From Owenia fusiformis (Eukaryota > Annelida > Polychaeta > Sabellida > Oweniidae), in assembly GCA_903813345.2 (NCBI GenBank), contig CAIIXF020000001.1, forward strand, positions 29,441,915 to 29,501,914: DNA of 60,000 bases, given 5' to 3'. Positions 1 to 14,000 of the stretch are shown one piece after another (the first letter of the stretch is position 1; each line of letters begins with the position of its first letter). The notes beneath the pieces are model-generated. The model did no database searches. It was not told where the DNA came from and worked only from the letters and a program-made list of their open reading frames with translations. The position numbers were made by a program, and so were the translations under genes.

Positions 1-471
1 TAACGTAATATTGAAAATGCCTGCATTATTTTCTACACATATAGACTATAATACATCATTAGTGGTCTATTACTTTTTCTCTGTTGTACTTAGTTGTACT
101 TAGCTGAACATGCAAAAAGGCCAAATGGACTTGGGCCTCTTTAATCTCTCTTGAACATACAGGCTGGGCTAAAAAAGTTGATAATCTTCATCATTGCTTG
201 GTTCTCCGAGGTTTCTAGGACAAGAAATAAGGCAAGAAAAGTGAAATAAAATTCATTTTCTCAAATGATATAATAACCTGACTGCTTCAAAATTCTAGAG
301 CAATTAATATCAGTAGATTATAGTTTAATTTGCTTCTTTAAAAGTAAAGCTTCATATATCATATAATTAAGTCTTTTATCCCATACTTGGACGTGTTACG
401 GGTACATAAAGCCGGTTTGTAAAAACTTATATTTTCATCAGCGGGCAGATATAGCTTTACGTCCCGCTCTG

Positions 472-500
472 AGCGGGCAGATATACTATATCTGCCCGCT
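472..500. repeat. Perfect 29-nt palindrome (14-bp arms)
   Basis: AGCGGGCAGATATA, one central C, then its exact reverse complement. A partial copy of the arm (GCGGGCAGATATA, 441-453) lies just upstream, so this looks like the end of a short palindromic element. The core GGGCAGATATA recurs in the hairpin at 783-896. Confidence 0.85.
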
Positions 501-782
501 ACGTCATAATCGCTGTTCCCGTATTGGTTCTTTTTTGTAACGTTCGCATACTGTAAACGACAATGGAGAAAAACGCAGACAATCTCGACCTGTTTGATGC
601 TTTAAAAAAGGGAAGGAGCAGTGTACCGGCGTTAATAATCAAAGATTTGAATAGGAAAGAAACAGGAATACAAAACTGGACATGAATATTTTAAGAATAT
701 TCCACGGTTGGTTGCAAAGTTTCTGAACTTTGGCAAATTGAACAATGTGATTGGTATGGGATAAACAGATCATCCTATAGTC

Positions 783-896
783 GGTTCAGGATATTTGGAT
801 TATCCCTTGGCCAATATAATATATCTACCCTCGGGACCTACGGCCCTCGGGCAGATATATTATATTGGCCTCGGGATAATCCCAATATCCTGAACC
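783..896. repeat. Long near-perfect inverted repeat (hairpin), arms about 53 nt
   Basis: The left arm 783-835 begins GGTTCAGGATAT and ends CCCTCGGG. The right arm 844-896 is its reverse complement with a few mismatches. The short loop reads ACCTACGG. Transcribed RNA would fold into a long hairpin. It is most likely a non-autonomous palindromic repeat; no target duplication is obvious. Confidence 0.85.
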
Positions 897-1303
897 TCAT
901 ATAGGATAATCTCTATATACTGAGGGTACGAGATCAATCTTTTTTGAATAATAACCACAGGAAATTATACAAGATTTCAGTAGTTATTCTGTCTAATAAG
1001 TACCCAGACAGGGTTATATAAGACCCTTTAGACACTATGTCAAATGATAATCTGCAAATCCATTCAGGTAACCATGTTAATCCAGAACAGTCTGTTATAA
1101 TCTTCATGAAGCATGTCAGTTATTTCTCCATTAACATACTTTATTTGTGACAGTTGAGTGGTTTCTCTAAATCGCACAATTGTTCTAAGTTCATGTAAAA
1201 TGTTTCAGATATCATTGATATATGCACTCGTTAGCTTTGCTCTCTCGTGCAGATAACAATATCACCTCGTAGATATTCCTCAAAATCATAGGATATCCTA
1301 TAG

Positions 1304-1484
1304 TTATGGCATTGTATGGCAAGACAATATGAAGATATTCTATATTATGGCATTGTAAGGCAAGACCATATAAATATGGTAAGATATTCTATTATGGCAT
1401 TGTATGGCAAGACAATATAAATATGGTAAGATATTCTATCATGGCATTGTATGGCAAGACAATACAAATATGGTAAGATACCGT
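1304..1484. repeat. Tandem repeat, about 47-bp unit, about 4 copies
   Basis: Successive units share ATGGCATTGTATGGCAAGAC followed by AATATAAATATGGTAAGATATTCTAT. The first and last copies are more diverged. It is a simple minisatellite with no coding potential. Confidence 0.8.
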
Positions 1485-4400
1485 CAGTGAAATGACATTG
1501 CATGGAATGTAAAACCATGGTAAGGCATGTGAAGTATTCACAATAGATGTGTTAAAAATGCTTTTTGTCAATTATCATACTCAGAACACATAAAAGTGTG
1601 GCATACAATGACCCCAAAATGTCCTTAAAGATATGATATAGAGTACACATGACAGATATGACTTGTTTGCATAATGGTGATATTTCTTGTCTCAGACAAA
1701 GATGGCATTTATTGCATGTCTCAGACAATGTACGTACCTCATATGTTCATTATAAAAATCATTCAAAACAATACAAAAATTATCCTAAAAATTACTAAAT
1801 AACACATGCATAATGCATTCATTGTCTCAACAGAGTTTTAATCTAATGCAATGTGCTAATAATCATTAATCCATGATGAGATAATCCAATACAGAAATAG
1901 GGTACAATGTATGCAGATTATTCTTTGCTTGAGGGAGTGTTACCAAAGGTGTGGTAAGCCGGTAAGTGGTATTCATACTTTCCTCTTAACAATTGACTTC
2001 TGCAAAGTGAGAATGAATTCCCTTGTTTTCCAGTTAATACAAATGTACACAATCATTTGATTACTGAAACTTAATCTTACAAATTCAGTATTAGAAAATA
2101 ATTAAAAGCTGTAATATCAATATTTATTTTTTGTATTTTATTTGTTCTTGTATAATCCACAGGTTGGTAAGGTACACCAAAAAGCCCATATGCTGTTTGA
2201 AGATTGTGTAACACATGTATGTACTGGTATCAAACATGGTGAACTGGCCCTTGAAATAAATCAAAATGTTTGATTGTGTAGTTTTATAACAAGATAATGT
2301 ATAACAATCTTAAAAAGGAAATACCAGACTAAACTATAGCTAACAATAAATAACTTTTAACTCCTATGAATCATAAAGTCTAAATTTCAGACAGGTAAAA
2401 CCACAAACAAAGTTTCTCCTCTTAAAAAGTCTGGTTAGGTCTTTTGCTTGTGGATTGGCTTTCATTCAGAACTACATTGGTTACAAATTAGGAGGTAATG
2501 TACCACAAAATAATGAACATGGAAAAATATTGAATATATATTATTTGCACCCAACATTCATGATATTATATAAGCTGACATTTTTTGAAATTTCTGATCA
2601 TATTCATATAGTATGTACAGTTGGTTTTCACCTATTTTTAACCTGCAACTAGCACTGACATAAACAAACATTTACGCATACATATACAATAGCAAAATAC
2701 ATCTTGAGAACTACCTGAGAACAGCTTTATCATAAATGAAATACCTACAACAAAACCTCTAAGATCATATTTAACTCAGTTTACTTTTATTTAGTTCGAG
2801 TAGAGTATTTTTGAGCATTCCAAAATTTTTTACCTTTTACCTTTGTGATACTCATGCCATCTCCTTTCTTACAACTGATAGCAAATGTGCAGTATGTCTT
2901 GATAACTGAATCTAGTTACATTAAGCTGTGCGTAAGATGGAAGGGAGGGAGGGGAATCCTAATTTCAATTGTAATTGAAAGATCAAAATGTCCTGATCCA
3001 TTTTATAGAAGACACTTTCATCATCATGTGGAAACACATGTTTTGTCCAGATACTAGACCCCATGAGGTGGTTTCATCTTAAACAGAGCAGTTTGTTATA
3101 AAAGAGAACACTTCTGTAGCACACTGGGAATCATTTCCACCGTTTCCAAGTGGCTAAAAATACATACACCTCAGACTGTCAAAATTAACTGTTGTCTTAA
3201 CTACCCACACAGTGTTGCTATGGTTACCCATCATAATGGCTGCAATCTAAGGAGGTTCATGGCTATTCCATCCATCAAAGAAAAGAACTTTGAAAAATGG
3301 GGCAACCCAGCAACCCATACTCTCCAAACCTGAGAGCAACCATAGGGGCAAACTGGGTTGTCATAACTTAGACAAATTATAGAGGAACAGAAAACAATTT
3401 TGTGAGTGTTATACTGATTGGCAAATATATTACATTTTGGATGAAGGATAGATAGAAAAAACTCCTGCAAACTTTGAGTCCAGATCAAGTATACTGTGAA
3501 GTACTCGCAGGAATGTTCTGTTACAAATGAAATTCCAATATTACTTGAGGGCTTAAACCTCATGGCCAGTGGGAATATATATATATAACTTGTGATAATG
3601 TTGGATAAAATACTTATACAATAAAAGCCTAACAGACGTTTTCTTAATGGATAAAGGACATGTATTTCCCTTACAGTCATATGCTTTGGTAACATGCACA
3701 ATTTAGTGATACAAAGCACTGTACGTTATTGCCAAATATGTAATGCCTTACATCCCGACTTTACCCCCTTTTATATCATACCCCCAGTTACCAAATATGG
3801 GGTTCAAGACCTCATCTACCAGTTCCTTCCAACTTTGAGTTGGGTGTGTTGTAGAAAGGGAATAGGAACAAATAGATTAAATGCCCAAGACCAAATACGC
3901 AATACATACTCTTCAGATTTGTGAAATATCAACAGTGTTTGTTTCCCAAACCTGTATTGATGAGAATGACCTATTTCTTGCATCAAGTCCACAACATATA
4001 ATTAGGAGATGTTACAATTATGACAATGACAATGTCTATTATATGTGTTTGGTGGGCAGTTTGGCACAGATATATGACTTAATAAGCCATGAACATGTCA
4101 AAATGTCACCACCTGGTACGTTATTGCAGTCGTTACAAAAGTGTAACCATTTGTTACATAATGCCGACTACTGATGCCGAATAGTAGTTGCAAAAAGTGA
4201 CTAACACAATACTTCTTACATGGTAAAATAAAAATCAAATTTGATATTTGATCATCACATTCATATAATATTCCCCTGGTTTCATCAAATACCACAAATA
4301 CTTCATGAAAAGTTGTATTTGTCTCAAGGGAAACAGCTTAGTGATGGAAAGCTGAAAGGTATTACTGTTAGGCAGAACAAGATCAAGAGGGACGAAGCAA

Positions 4401-7400
4401 CCACTGTGAAATCACATTAATAGTAAAGTCAATGGAATAAGAAATCAAATTCATTCATGTAGCATAAAATTCTTAAATTCCTTTTAAAGTACAAGTAACC
4501 AATAAATATAAACTGGTATCCATCAGATAGTCTGTTCTAAGCTCTTGATTTCATGCCACATGGTTGGTAGAATATAACTTGGATCTGGTGCAAGTTTCGT
4601 ACATTTTTATCCATTTTCAGATTAACAGACTGACCTAGTTTAACCTAAAAGAAAACTATCAAATTTTGGCAGGAACTTTTAACATTATATTTTATTTTTG
4701 AAAATTGGTGCACTAAACCAGAGGAGGACAATCAAGGGTTGATTTAGGAGATGAATCCTGTGTAAGAACACCAAGTGCGCCAATGCATAATGAATCAGAG
4801 CATAACAGGTGTTTCTGAGGAAGCTATTTCAGAATCCAGATACAGCAAATTAAATTGAATTACATTGTTTATGCGCAAAATTAGAACAAGATGTAGACAA
4901 AACAATCCTCATACTTCCCTATATAGGGGTGGATCACATAATCTATAAAAGAGGGGTCAAATGTCCAATACCATAGTATAGTCCAATTAAGTGGAAACCT
5001 TTTTGGGTTACTATTTTCTGAAAATCAAACTCCTCAAAAGACAATGCTTTTCCTGATGATTATTGAAAGGCAGCCATAATGAAGCCATGTTAACATGCTA
5101 CTTATGAAGGAGAAGCTCTCAACCAGGTATACACTTCTCTGTATACATGATCTAGCTGATAAGAGTTGTTATTTAGGTCAGAAACCAAGAATATTTATGT
5201 AAACATGAGTTAATTAGTATACATGTATACTGTAAAGTGGAAGAATGCTGATGATGCCACGCCACAAGAGTGCTGATGATCCTATGCTACAGAGAGGTGA
5301 AGAAGAGTCTGCTATCTGTACAAGATAATAGCACTACCAGGAAATACTGTAAGGAACAGTCAAGATGTTTGTTAGTGCACATGTTGCATAAGAAAATCTG
5401 CTAGACAAGTTATAAATTCCTAGTCTCTGCAGAACCTCATACCTTCTAAAATCAGATCGCAAGGTGGACTGGTAGAATGAGTAAAAGGAAACTACTGAAC
5501 TATGGCTTACTAGTTTTAGAGTCAATATTTCATTTTTCCAGGCATCAAAACAATTTATATCAGGAAAGGTTCAAATATTTCCAACTAGGTGGGAGTTTTC
5601 CATGTTTTGGTTAAGATGCCCATCTGATTATGGTATAAAGATTAAAATAACCTATGATATTGAATAAAGACAAAACCAGCCAAAATAAACTCATGAATGT
5701 ATTCAGTCATAAATACCTTACCTCAGAAAAACAATCACACCAATGTAACACTCAAAGGGTCTTTGACAAGCTATATAGCCTTGGACTAACAAGTGGACAG
5801 AGGAACTACCTTATCTAAAGGTATTTAATCCTGTTGACCCAACGTATCACCTTTGATACCTTGATGTAGTAAGATATAGGAAGCATTATATGCATATTGT
5901 ACTTAACCGTAATGTTATTCATATAAAGTGAGGATTTTCCCAGACTGCTTATAAGGAGTAACTTATAATTTGCCAGGGGAAAACATCAACATTTCAAATG
6001 TTTGTCCAGATATCAATAGTTGAATGAACTCAAATTTTGAAAATAAAATTATGCTCTCCTTGATAAACTATAACTTTTTAGCTATTAGTCCTAGAAGCAG
6101 TTTTTATAAAATATATAATAAAAATATATTTGTGTGATTTCCAATTTTTTTATTCAGTGAACTTCAGATATGCAGGTTACATTTATACCACAGTATACCA
6201 TCCATTGAAACAGGAAAGTCACAACTTAAACTTGATATAAGTAAAAGTGTGAATGACCCCCTCCCTTAGGCTATCTCTAGATAATGAGCAATGTTTACAA
6301 ACCATATCAACTAATTATAACAGATAGGCTCAAGTGATACACAACAACAATAACCTGGGCTGTTAATCTATGTTTAGACTGATAAGTCAAGAGAATTTTA
6401 AGAACAGTTTAATTCATATTTAACATGTATAAGTAACACCAGAGGGTCATATTGCATGATATAATGTAACTATGAACTGTTAAGTCTGTTGTTGTCAGGT
6501 TAAGAAGGTAAGAGGTAAGTTTATGTTGAATGAAAAACATAGCAACTCCCCAGAATAACAGTTTCACTCATCTTATGCTCATAAGAAACCAACCTATAAA
6601 AGGTACAAATCCACTAACTTATATTTGACCTTTCAAATCTAGGGGTGGGGTATTTAGGGCAATAGATGAGACACGACACTTGATGCAAGCCTGAATGAAA
6701 TAACGATTTTTTCAAACCTTAATAACTGTTCATTTGTTAACTTTCCAAATGCTGACAGTATGAATCTTGAAACAAATGTATAATTATTATATCCACATGT
6801 AAGCTATATGCTCTGTTGGACGTGTCATGCCTCAAATCCCTTCAACCTATATTATACTCTATAAACTTTGTATAAGCACTCATACCCCCCACTCCCAGAA
6901 CACCGTGAACATCTACATGATCGAAATTATCATTATAGGAAATGCATATTTTAAGATCATTTGAAAGCTCAGTATAATCCACAGTTATATGATCAACACC
7001 TGACATAATCAAAACTGCAATCAGAGTTATATCAGCTAGATAGGCTCAAACATGCTGTGTATTTATGTTTTATGCCAACTTATATATATATATGAATTAT
7101 TTAAAAAAGCTAGATTACTTTTTAAGCTTATATAAACTGAATCATAATTGGTAAGTTTAACTGATGACAAGCTTTTCTTTTTATTAAAGTTTTTAACATG
7201 TTAAAGTAATTAATTCATTAACATATAAAGTAGATTTTCTATAGTTTCTAGGGACCTTACAATAGGATGGTGATATTATATGTAGACTATGTAACCCTAC
7301 CCTGCAGCCCAAAGGCTAGTGGTAATTATTTTAAGACAAAGCTCTGTTTTCAAACATCTTGGATTTCAGATATATGAAATTGAAAATCAAACAAGAAACT

Positions 7401-9344
7401 GAGCATGGTTTAAAAAGATGCAAAATCAAACTCTTAAAAAGGTATAACCTAAAATAACATAGATTTTGGGGGATATACTCTTTCACTGAAAGATTTAATC
7501 ATTACCATACTTGATTGATGCTTTATATAGAACTTACATGTAACCTCAAATACTGGTAACATAAACACAAACATTTCATCAAAATGGGAAAAAGCGCAGA
7601 ATTTGTTTGACATGATTGCAAAAAATTAGGCATTTCCTCTAAAGAGTAATCTCATGGAACTGAGTAGGGGTTTCTTTCACCTTTCATGTCCACTTCATTA
7701 CTGACAAAAAATGAACCAGAATCATTCCTTTAATTCTCTAGAGATTTTCCCAAACATTAAATGTCTTGGATTTAACACTTAGTGGTAAAATAGACATTAT
7801 AATAAAAATGTTACATATACAAAATTTATTTTGATGATTATTTGAGATAATAACCAGTGTTGAAATGAAAATGCATTGCATAAGGCAGAGGGGAGGGGAG
7901 CTTAACTCTTGATCTCTCTTATATCTATTACGTTATACTTGTTTTATTTCTTTGAGAACCATACATAGAAGAATTGACAAGGGATTTGTCAATGAAATAA
8001 TGAATTTTTTTATAACTGCTCAGTTATTATAGGTGCAAATATAGCAATAAGAAAACCTAACATTGTGTGAAAGCCTCTAAGAAGAAACCAAAACTGAAGA
8101 TGAGCTTATCTTGTGAGTAGAAACTAATTAAACAATCTAAATAGCCTCTTCAGGCCACAAATCTTCTTTTGATGCCTTACTGGCCTCACTATGTGGTGTG
8201 ATAGAGTGCAAGTGATCAATCTAAACTACCCAGGTCATCTCCTTTGTCTTGTGTCAGGCTTGTGTGTTATCTAACCCCCCCCCTTCCCTCCTCATTCTCT
8301 TCCTCACAGGAGAGAGTGGATAGAACCATAAATATAATTTTAGATTACTCATCTCCTCTACCCCCTCCCCCTTCATCGAGTGATGTTTTAGAGAAAACGT
8401 ATTACCCTTAATATTTCTGGATGGTATCTTTCCAGGTTAAGTGAAGGAAGATCTGAGGGGCTTTTAGCCAAGATTTTTCAACAAGTATTTTACCAAACTA
8501 TACATGCATGTGTAAGTGGCAGGCTTGGGATATTTTAATTGTTATAGTTTCCCATGTTATCGTCCAATACATCAACCAATGTCCTCTGACAAACTTGTAT
8601 AAAAATCTATTATTTCTTGAAAGCAGCTTCAGCAATTTTGTTAAATTCATCAAACGTTTTTAACAAAGGACCACTAATGTAAATGAGAAAACTCAATCTG
8701 GTATGAAACATTGTTATATAATAATGGGCCCAATATCAATGGATTCAATACATTTTGGGGTCAAACCAACTGCAGTTATGAAAATTATACACCACACACA
8801 GTTAAAAAATTATGAAAACTTGAATGATTGAAAATAACCCAGTGAACTCTTGACTTGTTCCCTAATTCTAAATAACATATCATATTAAAACATTGCATAG
8901 AAACTGCAGTTCGACATGATTTGTGATATGTTATTTATAAAGCACCAGTACAAGTTACTGTTACTTATAAACATGTACATTGTACAGTGGGTGCAAAGGC
9001 AACTTATAAGCCTAATGGTACAAAATAGTTTAACCCGTTAATAAAACATAATATCGGCATTTATGATACTTGACTTATGATTTATACCTATTTGATACCC
9101 TTTTATCTGCCTTCTTATGGCCAAGAATTTTAATCAAGTTTTTAAAGTCTGGTTGGGCATGCAACAAAACAAGATGGTTTTTCAGATATTCAAGATCTAT
9201 TGCATAACAAAAATAACCCCACACAATAGTCAGATAGTAAATCAATTGAAACTGAAAGTTAGGCTAAAAATATAAACAAGAATTATAGACTTGCTAAAAT
9301 TATGAGGCAACGAGTTAGGAAACTTGAATATGTAATATACTTAC

Positions 9345-9449
9345 ACTTGCAGAGTCAGCCAAAGTTTGCACCAGTAAAAGCGAGAATGCAACCAACCAAA
9401 GAGTCCTAAGCGGAGAGAGGACCGCTGTTCCAGCCATCTTTGGCTTCAT
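9345..9449 (-). CDS. First coding exon of an unidentified secreted or membrane protein (signal peptide), partial gene
   Basis: Reading leftwards from an ATG at 9449, 35 codons end in phase 0 at a strong donor (GTAAGTAT, minus strand). The peptide has a short basic start (MKPKM), a hydrophobic core around residues 15-30 (LRTLWLVAFSLLLVQTLA) and a small-residue A-D-S-A-S end: a classic cleavable signal peptide with probable cleavage near LA|DS. An in-frame Met at residue 5 is an alternative start. The downstream exons are unproven. One candidate terminal exon is at 8137-8220, also phase 0, with a minus-strand AATAAA at 7943-7948, but intermediate exons or exons beyond the window edge are equally possible. 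Function unknown. Confidence 0.5.
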
Positions 9450-10451
9450 GAACTTGCAAAGTTTTAAGACTCAATCACTCTTTTAGTCGTATCTAAGTCA
9501 GATTGAGGCTAAATCATGTGCATATCCGATAGAATGTTCACTAATACTTTATCGAATCGATGAAATGAATTTCATGCGTGTTTGCTGAGTATTTACAGTG
9601 AAAAACAGCAACGATTTAACCACTCGACCAGCGAGACTTTTAACTGAAGAGTTTCGTCTGCCTTAGATAGGCGGCTGTTCCATTATCCGCACATACCTTA
9701 TAAATCTGGCATTTAAATCTCCAATTACTCACTTTAAAATACCTTAGAATGGTAAGTAATGAAATGAATAATAACCAAATATATTGAAATAATATATTTC
9801 TATTTAATATGATTATTTGATATGAATGTAATGGGATTTTTAATTTATGAAATTTTAAAATTGAGTATTTTTTATTGTTGGAACAGCCAAGGGGTGATCC
9901 AATAAATTGTTAACGCCAATAGCTGTGATGGCCCACTTGAGATAGTCCATTACCACAGACCAATCACTTGAAACTTTTTCTACTATTTTGATAAGTTTAG
10001 TTTGATGGTGCCCTTATGGCAGTAAAATGGGTTAAAATGTAAATGTGTAAATATAAGTAATAATGCTGATACAAGTAAACTCTGAATGTTGCCCACTCTG
10101 TAACTAGCCTGTCCCAGCACTTACCTTAGCATAACCATACAAAGCTTTTCAACTTTTGCACCTTTTAACAAATAAATTGGTTTTAGACGAGAAATTGCAT
10201 ATCAATGTGAAGATTTTTAAATGATCATATAACCTTACATACCCACAAAGAAACTTAACTATTTCACATGACTTTTTCTATCTAAAGTGGTTAATTAATT
10301 GCTTATTCCATACTTATTACTTTCCCCTTAGCTTTTCTATTATATTTTCTGTTTGAAAATGGTTTAAAACCTGATTAGAAAGATGACACTTTATGAAAAT
10401 AGGCAGTGGACATTTTAAACAAGGTTATGGATGTTTCAGCTGGTATCAAAG
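9450..10451. other. Upstream flank of the signal-peptide exon, no gene seen
   Basis: This probably includes the 5' UTR and promoter of the leftward gene, since the stretch just upstream of the ATG is less AT-rich than its surroundings. No conserved coding exon or recognisable repeat was found apart from the MITE that begins at 10452. Confidence 0.4.
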
Positions 10452-10730
10452 TAGTTCAACAAGTTAAACCCAATACCACGGCTTTCATTTATAATCTGAG
10501 TGTTCTTGTTGCCGTGGTTGGGTTTAACTTCCGTGTTATGCTTTCATTGGATGCAAATTCTCACTATCAGTTATTAATAAAACGCGCATAGAATTCTATG
10601 CGCTGCCATAGGCCATCATTAAAATATTTTGCATCAAGGGCCGAATAGGCACGGATGTTAAACCTAGGGCGGGCCACAAGAAATGTCAGATAAGAAATAA
10701 GGCCCAGACTAGGTTTAACTTGTTGAACTA
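10452..10730. mobile_element. 279-bp MITE with 19-bp perfect TIRs and a 9-bp target duplication
   Basis: The left end TAGTTCAACAAGTTAAACC (10452-10470) is matched exactly by the reverse complement at 10712-10730. The direct repeat GTATCAAAG flanks both ends (10443-10451 and 10731-10739). Inside, AAGTTAAACCC...CCACGG is again inverted at about 10513-10533, giving a nested stem. A 9-bp duplication fits Mutator-like elements best. No transposase is encoded, so the element is non-autonomous. The clean duplication and perfect TIRs suggest a fairly recent insertion. Confidence 0.9.
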
Positions 10731-11044
10731 GTATCAAAGCTGAGCAAAGAACTGAGATAAATATGGTAAGTTAAAAAGCGGAAACATCAACGGCCAATTT
10801 GGCAACATTTTTGATGCTTTGTTAATTCAAGTGAATGTGGATATCTGGAAAGAGGGAAGCCAAATTTAACATTTTGCATATTTATCAATCCATGCACAGG
10901 GAGAACAGGTAGAGATAATTACTTCCAAACCAATAAATAATGCTATTACTTCAGTGACATCTATTAATTCAACAATATGAAAAAGAGACCAATTTTTAAG
11001 TTCAGTGAAGTAGTTTTGAGACAGTTTAACATCTCTCTCTGTAG

Positions 11045-14000
11045 TGTGGGAGCAAAAGTCCAAATAAGAGGTTCCGTGTCCTTTTTAGAGGCGAGCTAAG
11101 CGACATATGTTTTCATGAACTAGAAGTGATACTGATCAAGAAAAATGATGTTGGCAATTCTGAATCCGCGACGGCGTTGCTATGGTAACCAAGTAAATAT
11201 GCCACGCCCACTTTTAGGGGCTCTTTTCAGTGTATGGCCCCTATCTCTGTCATTATTGCTCAGATTTAGATAAAAGTCACACCAAATGGAAGATAATGGA
11301 TAATGCAATCAGAAAATATTAAGTTGACAATTCTGAATCCGATATGGCGTTGCTATGGTAGCAAAGTTAATATCCCACACCCACTTTTAGAGGCTCTTTT
11401 CAGTGTTTGATCCCTATCTTCGTCAATATTGCTCAGATTTAGGTGACATTTGTACCAAATGAAAGGTCATGGAAAAACGGTTTATAAAATATGCAAATAA
11501 GGTGATTTGCGTATTAATTATGACGTCATAACCGTTTGTTCTTGCATATTTTATTTTAATCATGATGTATAAATCTGGGAAATGATTGTCTTTAAAATGG
11601 TCAGTAATGCTTTTAAGTAGTTAATTAGTTCATTTCTTTTCGATGAGTTTATTAGTTTATTTCATTCATACATGTATGGTCATAAAAATTGAAAAAAATG
11701 TAATGAAAATATCCAATTCAAGCTGTTGCTATGGTAACAGTATGTTGGAAAAATATCTGTTGTGAAAACAATTCTTTGGGAAATGTTACATTTTGACTAG
11801 TTGACTGACATGTATTCCTTTTAAAATTTGATGGCTGGCAGAAAATAACCTAATAACGATAAAAAAATTATCTAATTTGGATTGTGTTATATTATGATGT
11901 CGTCGTAATGGCAATTATTAATCAGGGGCGCAACTAGCTTTCAATCAGGGGGGAGGGGGTGCGATATCGGCATAAGCAACTCAAAAAATTTAATTTGACT
12001 TGAATTTTACAAAAATTCCTTCAAAATTGAGCTAGAAGCTTCAAGTCAAAAGCATTTTTAAAGCTCTTCTGCCGAAAGAACAATGGAAATGACGTCTTGG
12101 ATCTCCTGCTGTAATGGTTCTATTTGTATTGGTAAATGGGGGGGGGGGTTGCCCCAATCACATGACCACCTGGCTATGCCTATGTTAGCTGTTGTATTCA
12201 GGTGAATATGCCATCCCCACTTTTCAGGTCTTTTCCAAAGTCTTGATTCTATCAGTTGTCATGATGATAGCTCTGGTGTATATGAAATTTTCATCAAATG
12301 GAAACTAAAGAATCAGACGATGCATGAGGAATGTAGATTGACAGACTGATATACCTGTTATGGTATGACTACCATAGCTGTTTTCGTGATTATTTTCTTG
12401 AAGTAAGGTAAAATTGCTCAAGATGATTCCAAATTGGACATTTGACATTCACCATAAAAGTAAGTCAAAGCTGAAAACAATGATTGATTTACATTTTATT
12501 TCTTTACACGTATAAAGTATGATCAAGAAATATTATGGGCAATTCTGAATCTGCGATGCCGTTGCTATGGTAACCAAGTAAATATGCCACACCCGTTTTT
12601 AGGGGCTCTTTTCATTGTTTGAACCCCATCTCCACCATTATTGCTCAGATTTTGATGAAATTCTGACCAAATTGAATGTAATAGATAATGCAATCAGAAT
12701 ATATTAAGTTGCCAATTCTGAATCAATGATGGCGTTGCTATGGCAACAAAGTAAATATGCCCCACCCACTTTTAGGGGCTCTTTTCAGTGTTTGGCCCTT
12801 ATCTTCTTCATTATTGCTCAGGTTTAGATGAAATTTGCACCAAATCAAAGGTAATAGATAGAGCAATCAGACAGTTAGTAAACTATGCAAATAGGATGAT
12901 TTGCACATTGATTATGACGTCATAAATGTTTGTTCTTGCATATTTTATCTTAATCATGATGTATTAATCTGTGAAATTATTGTCTTTAAAATAGTCAGTA
13001 ATGCTTTTAACTAATTAATTAGTTTATTTCTTTAAGGTGAGTTTATAATTTTATTTCATTCATACTTGCATGGTCATAAAAACTGATGGAATCAAAAATG
13101 TAATGAAAGTGTCCAATTTATGCTGTTGCTATGGTTACAGCACGTAGCAAAACTATCTGATGTAAAAAGAATTCTTTGGGAAATTTTACATTTTGACTAG
13201 CTGACTGACACATGTATTCTTTATAAAATATGATGACAGAAAATAATCTTATAACTATAGAAAATTATTTAATTTGGATTGTGTTATGTTATTATGTCAT
13301 AATGGCAATTATTAATCAGGGGTGCAGCCAGCGTTCAGTCAGGAGAGGGGGGTTGCGATTGTGGCATAAGCAACCCAAAAAGTTTTTAAGATTTGTTTTG
13401 AATTTTACAAAATTGATGCACCTTCCTTCAAAACTGAGCTAGAAGCTTCAGGTCAAAATGATTTTAAAGCTCTTCTTCTATTTAATGGTTCTATTTTTTT
13501 TGTTTATGAGGGCGCACCCATCGCACCCCCTGGTAATGCCTATGTTAATCCAATATGATGTTGCTATGGTAACTAGGTGAATATGCCATCCCCACTGTTC
13601 AGGGCCTTTTCAAAGTTTCGCTTCTATCTTTGTCATGATTACAGCTTGAGTGTGTATGAAATATTCACCAAATTGAAGCTAAAGAATCAGACAATGCATG
13701 GATTATGTATATTGACTGACTCGCATACCCATCGTGGCATCAATAGCTGCTAATGGTTTTGAAATCCGAAAAATATGTTCAACGTCAATTTACATAAAAA
13801 AGAATATCATTTTATGGTATACATGTAGGTCAATACTTTAGCCTATATCATCTTTTTAGGTCATGTAGACATAACTGTACCAATTTTGAACTGAATGGTT
13901 GGATGTCGGATTTCAAAACCAAAAGCATATCTTAAATCAGGGGCTTCCATACTCCATACTTGTAAAGAAATGGAATCAATCATAGTTTTCAGCTTTGACC

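Larger units (their letters stand above)
1..8136. other. Non-coding stretch, no gene recognised
   Basis: About 8 kb of AT-rich DNA in which I could find no exon with recognisable protein similarity on either strand. It holds the palindromes and the tandem repeat listed separately and many short AT-rich runs. Because the secretory exon at 9345-9449 is transcribed leftwards into this stretch, it may be intron or 3' UTR of that gene. The longest open frame (3231-3719, minus) has no coding character that I can see. Confidence 0.5.

Noticed and set aside
3231-3719. 162-codon open frame, minus strand
   Set aside because: Longest single frame on the left side, but it shows no family motif, no convincing splice context and a composition typical of AT-rich non-coding DNA.
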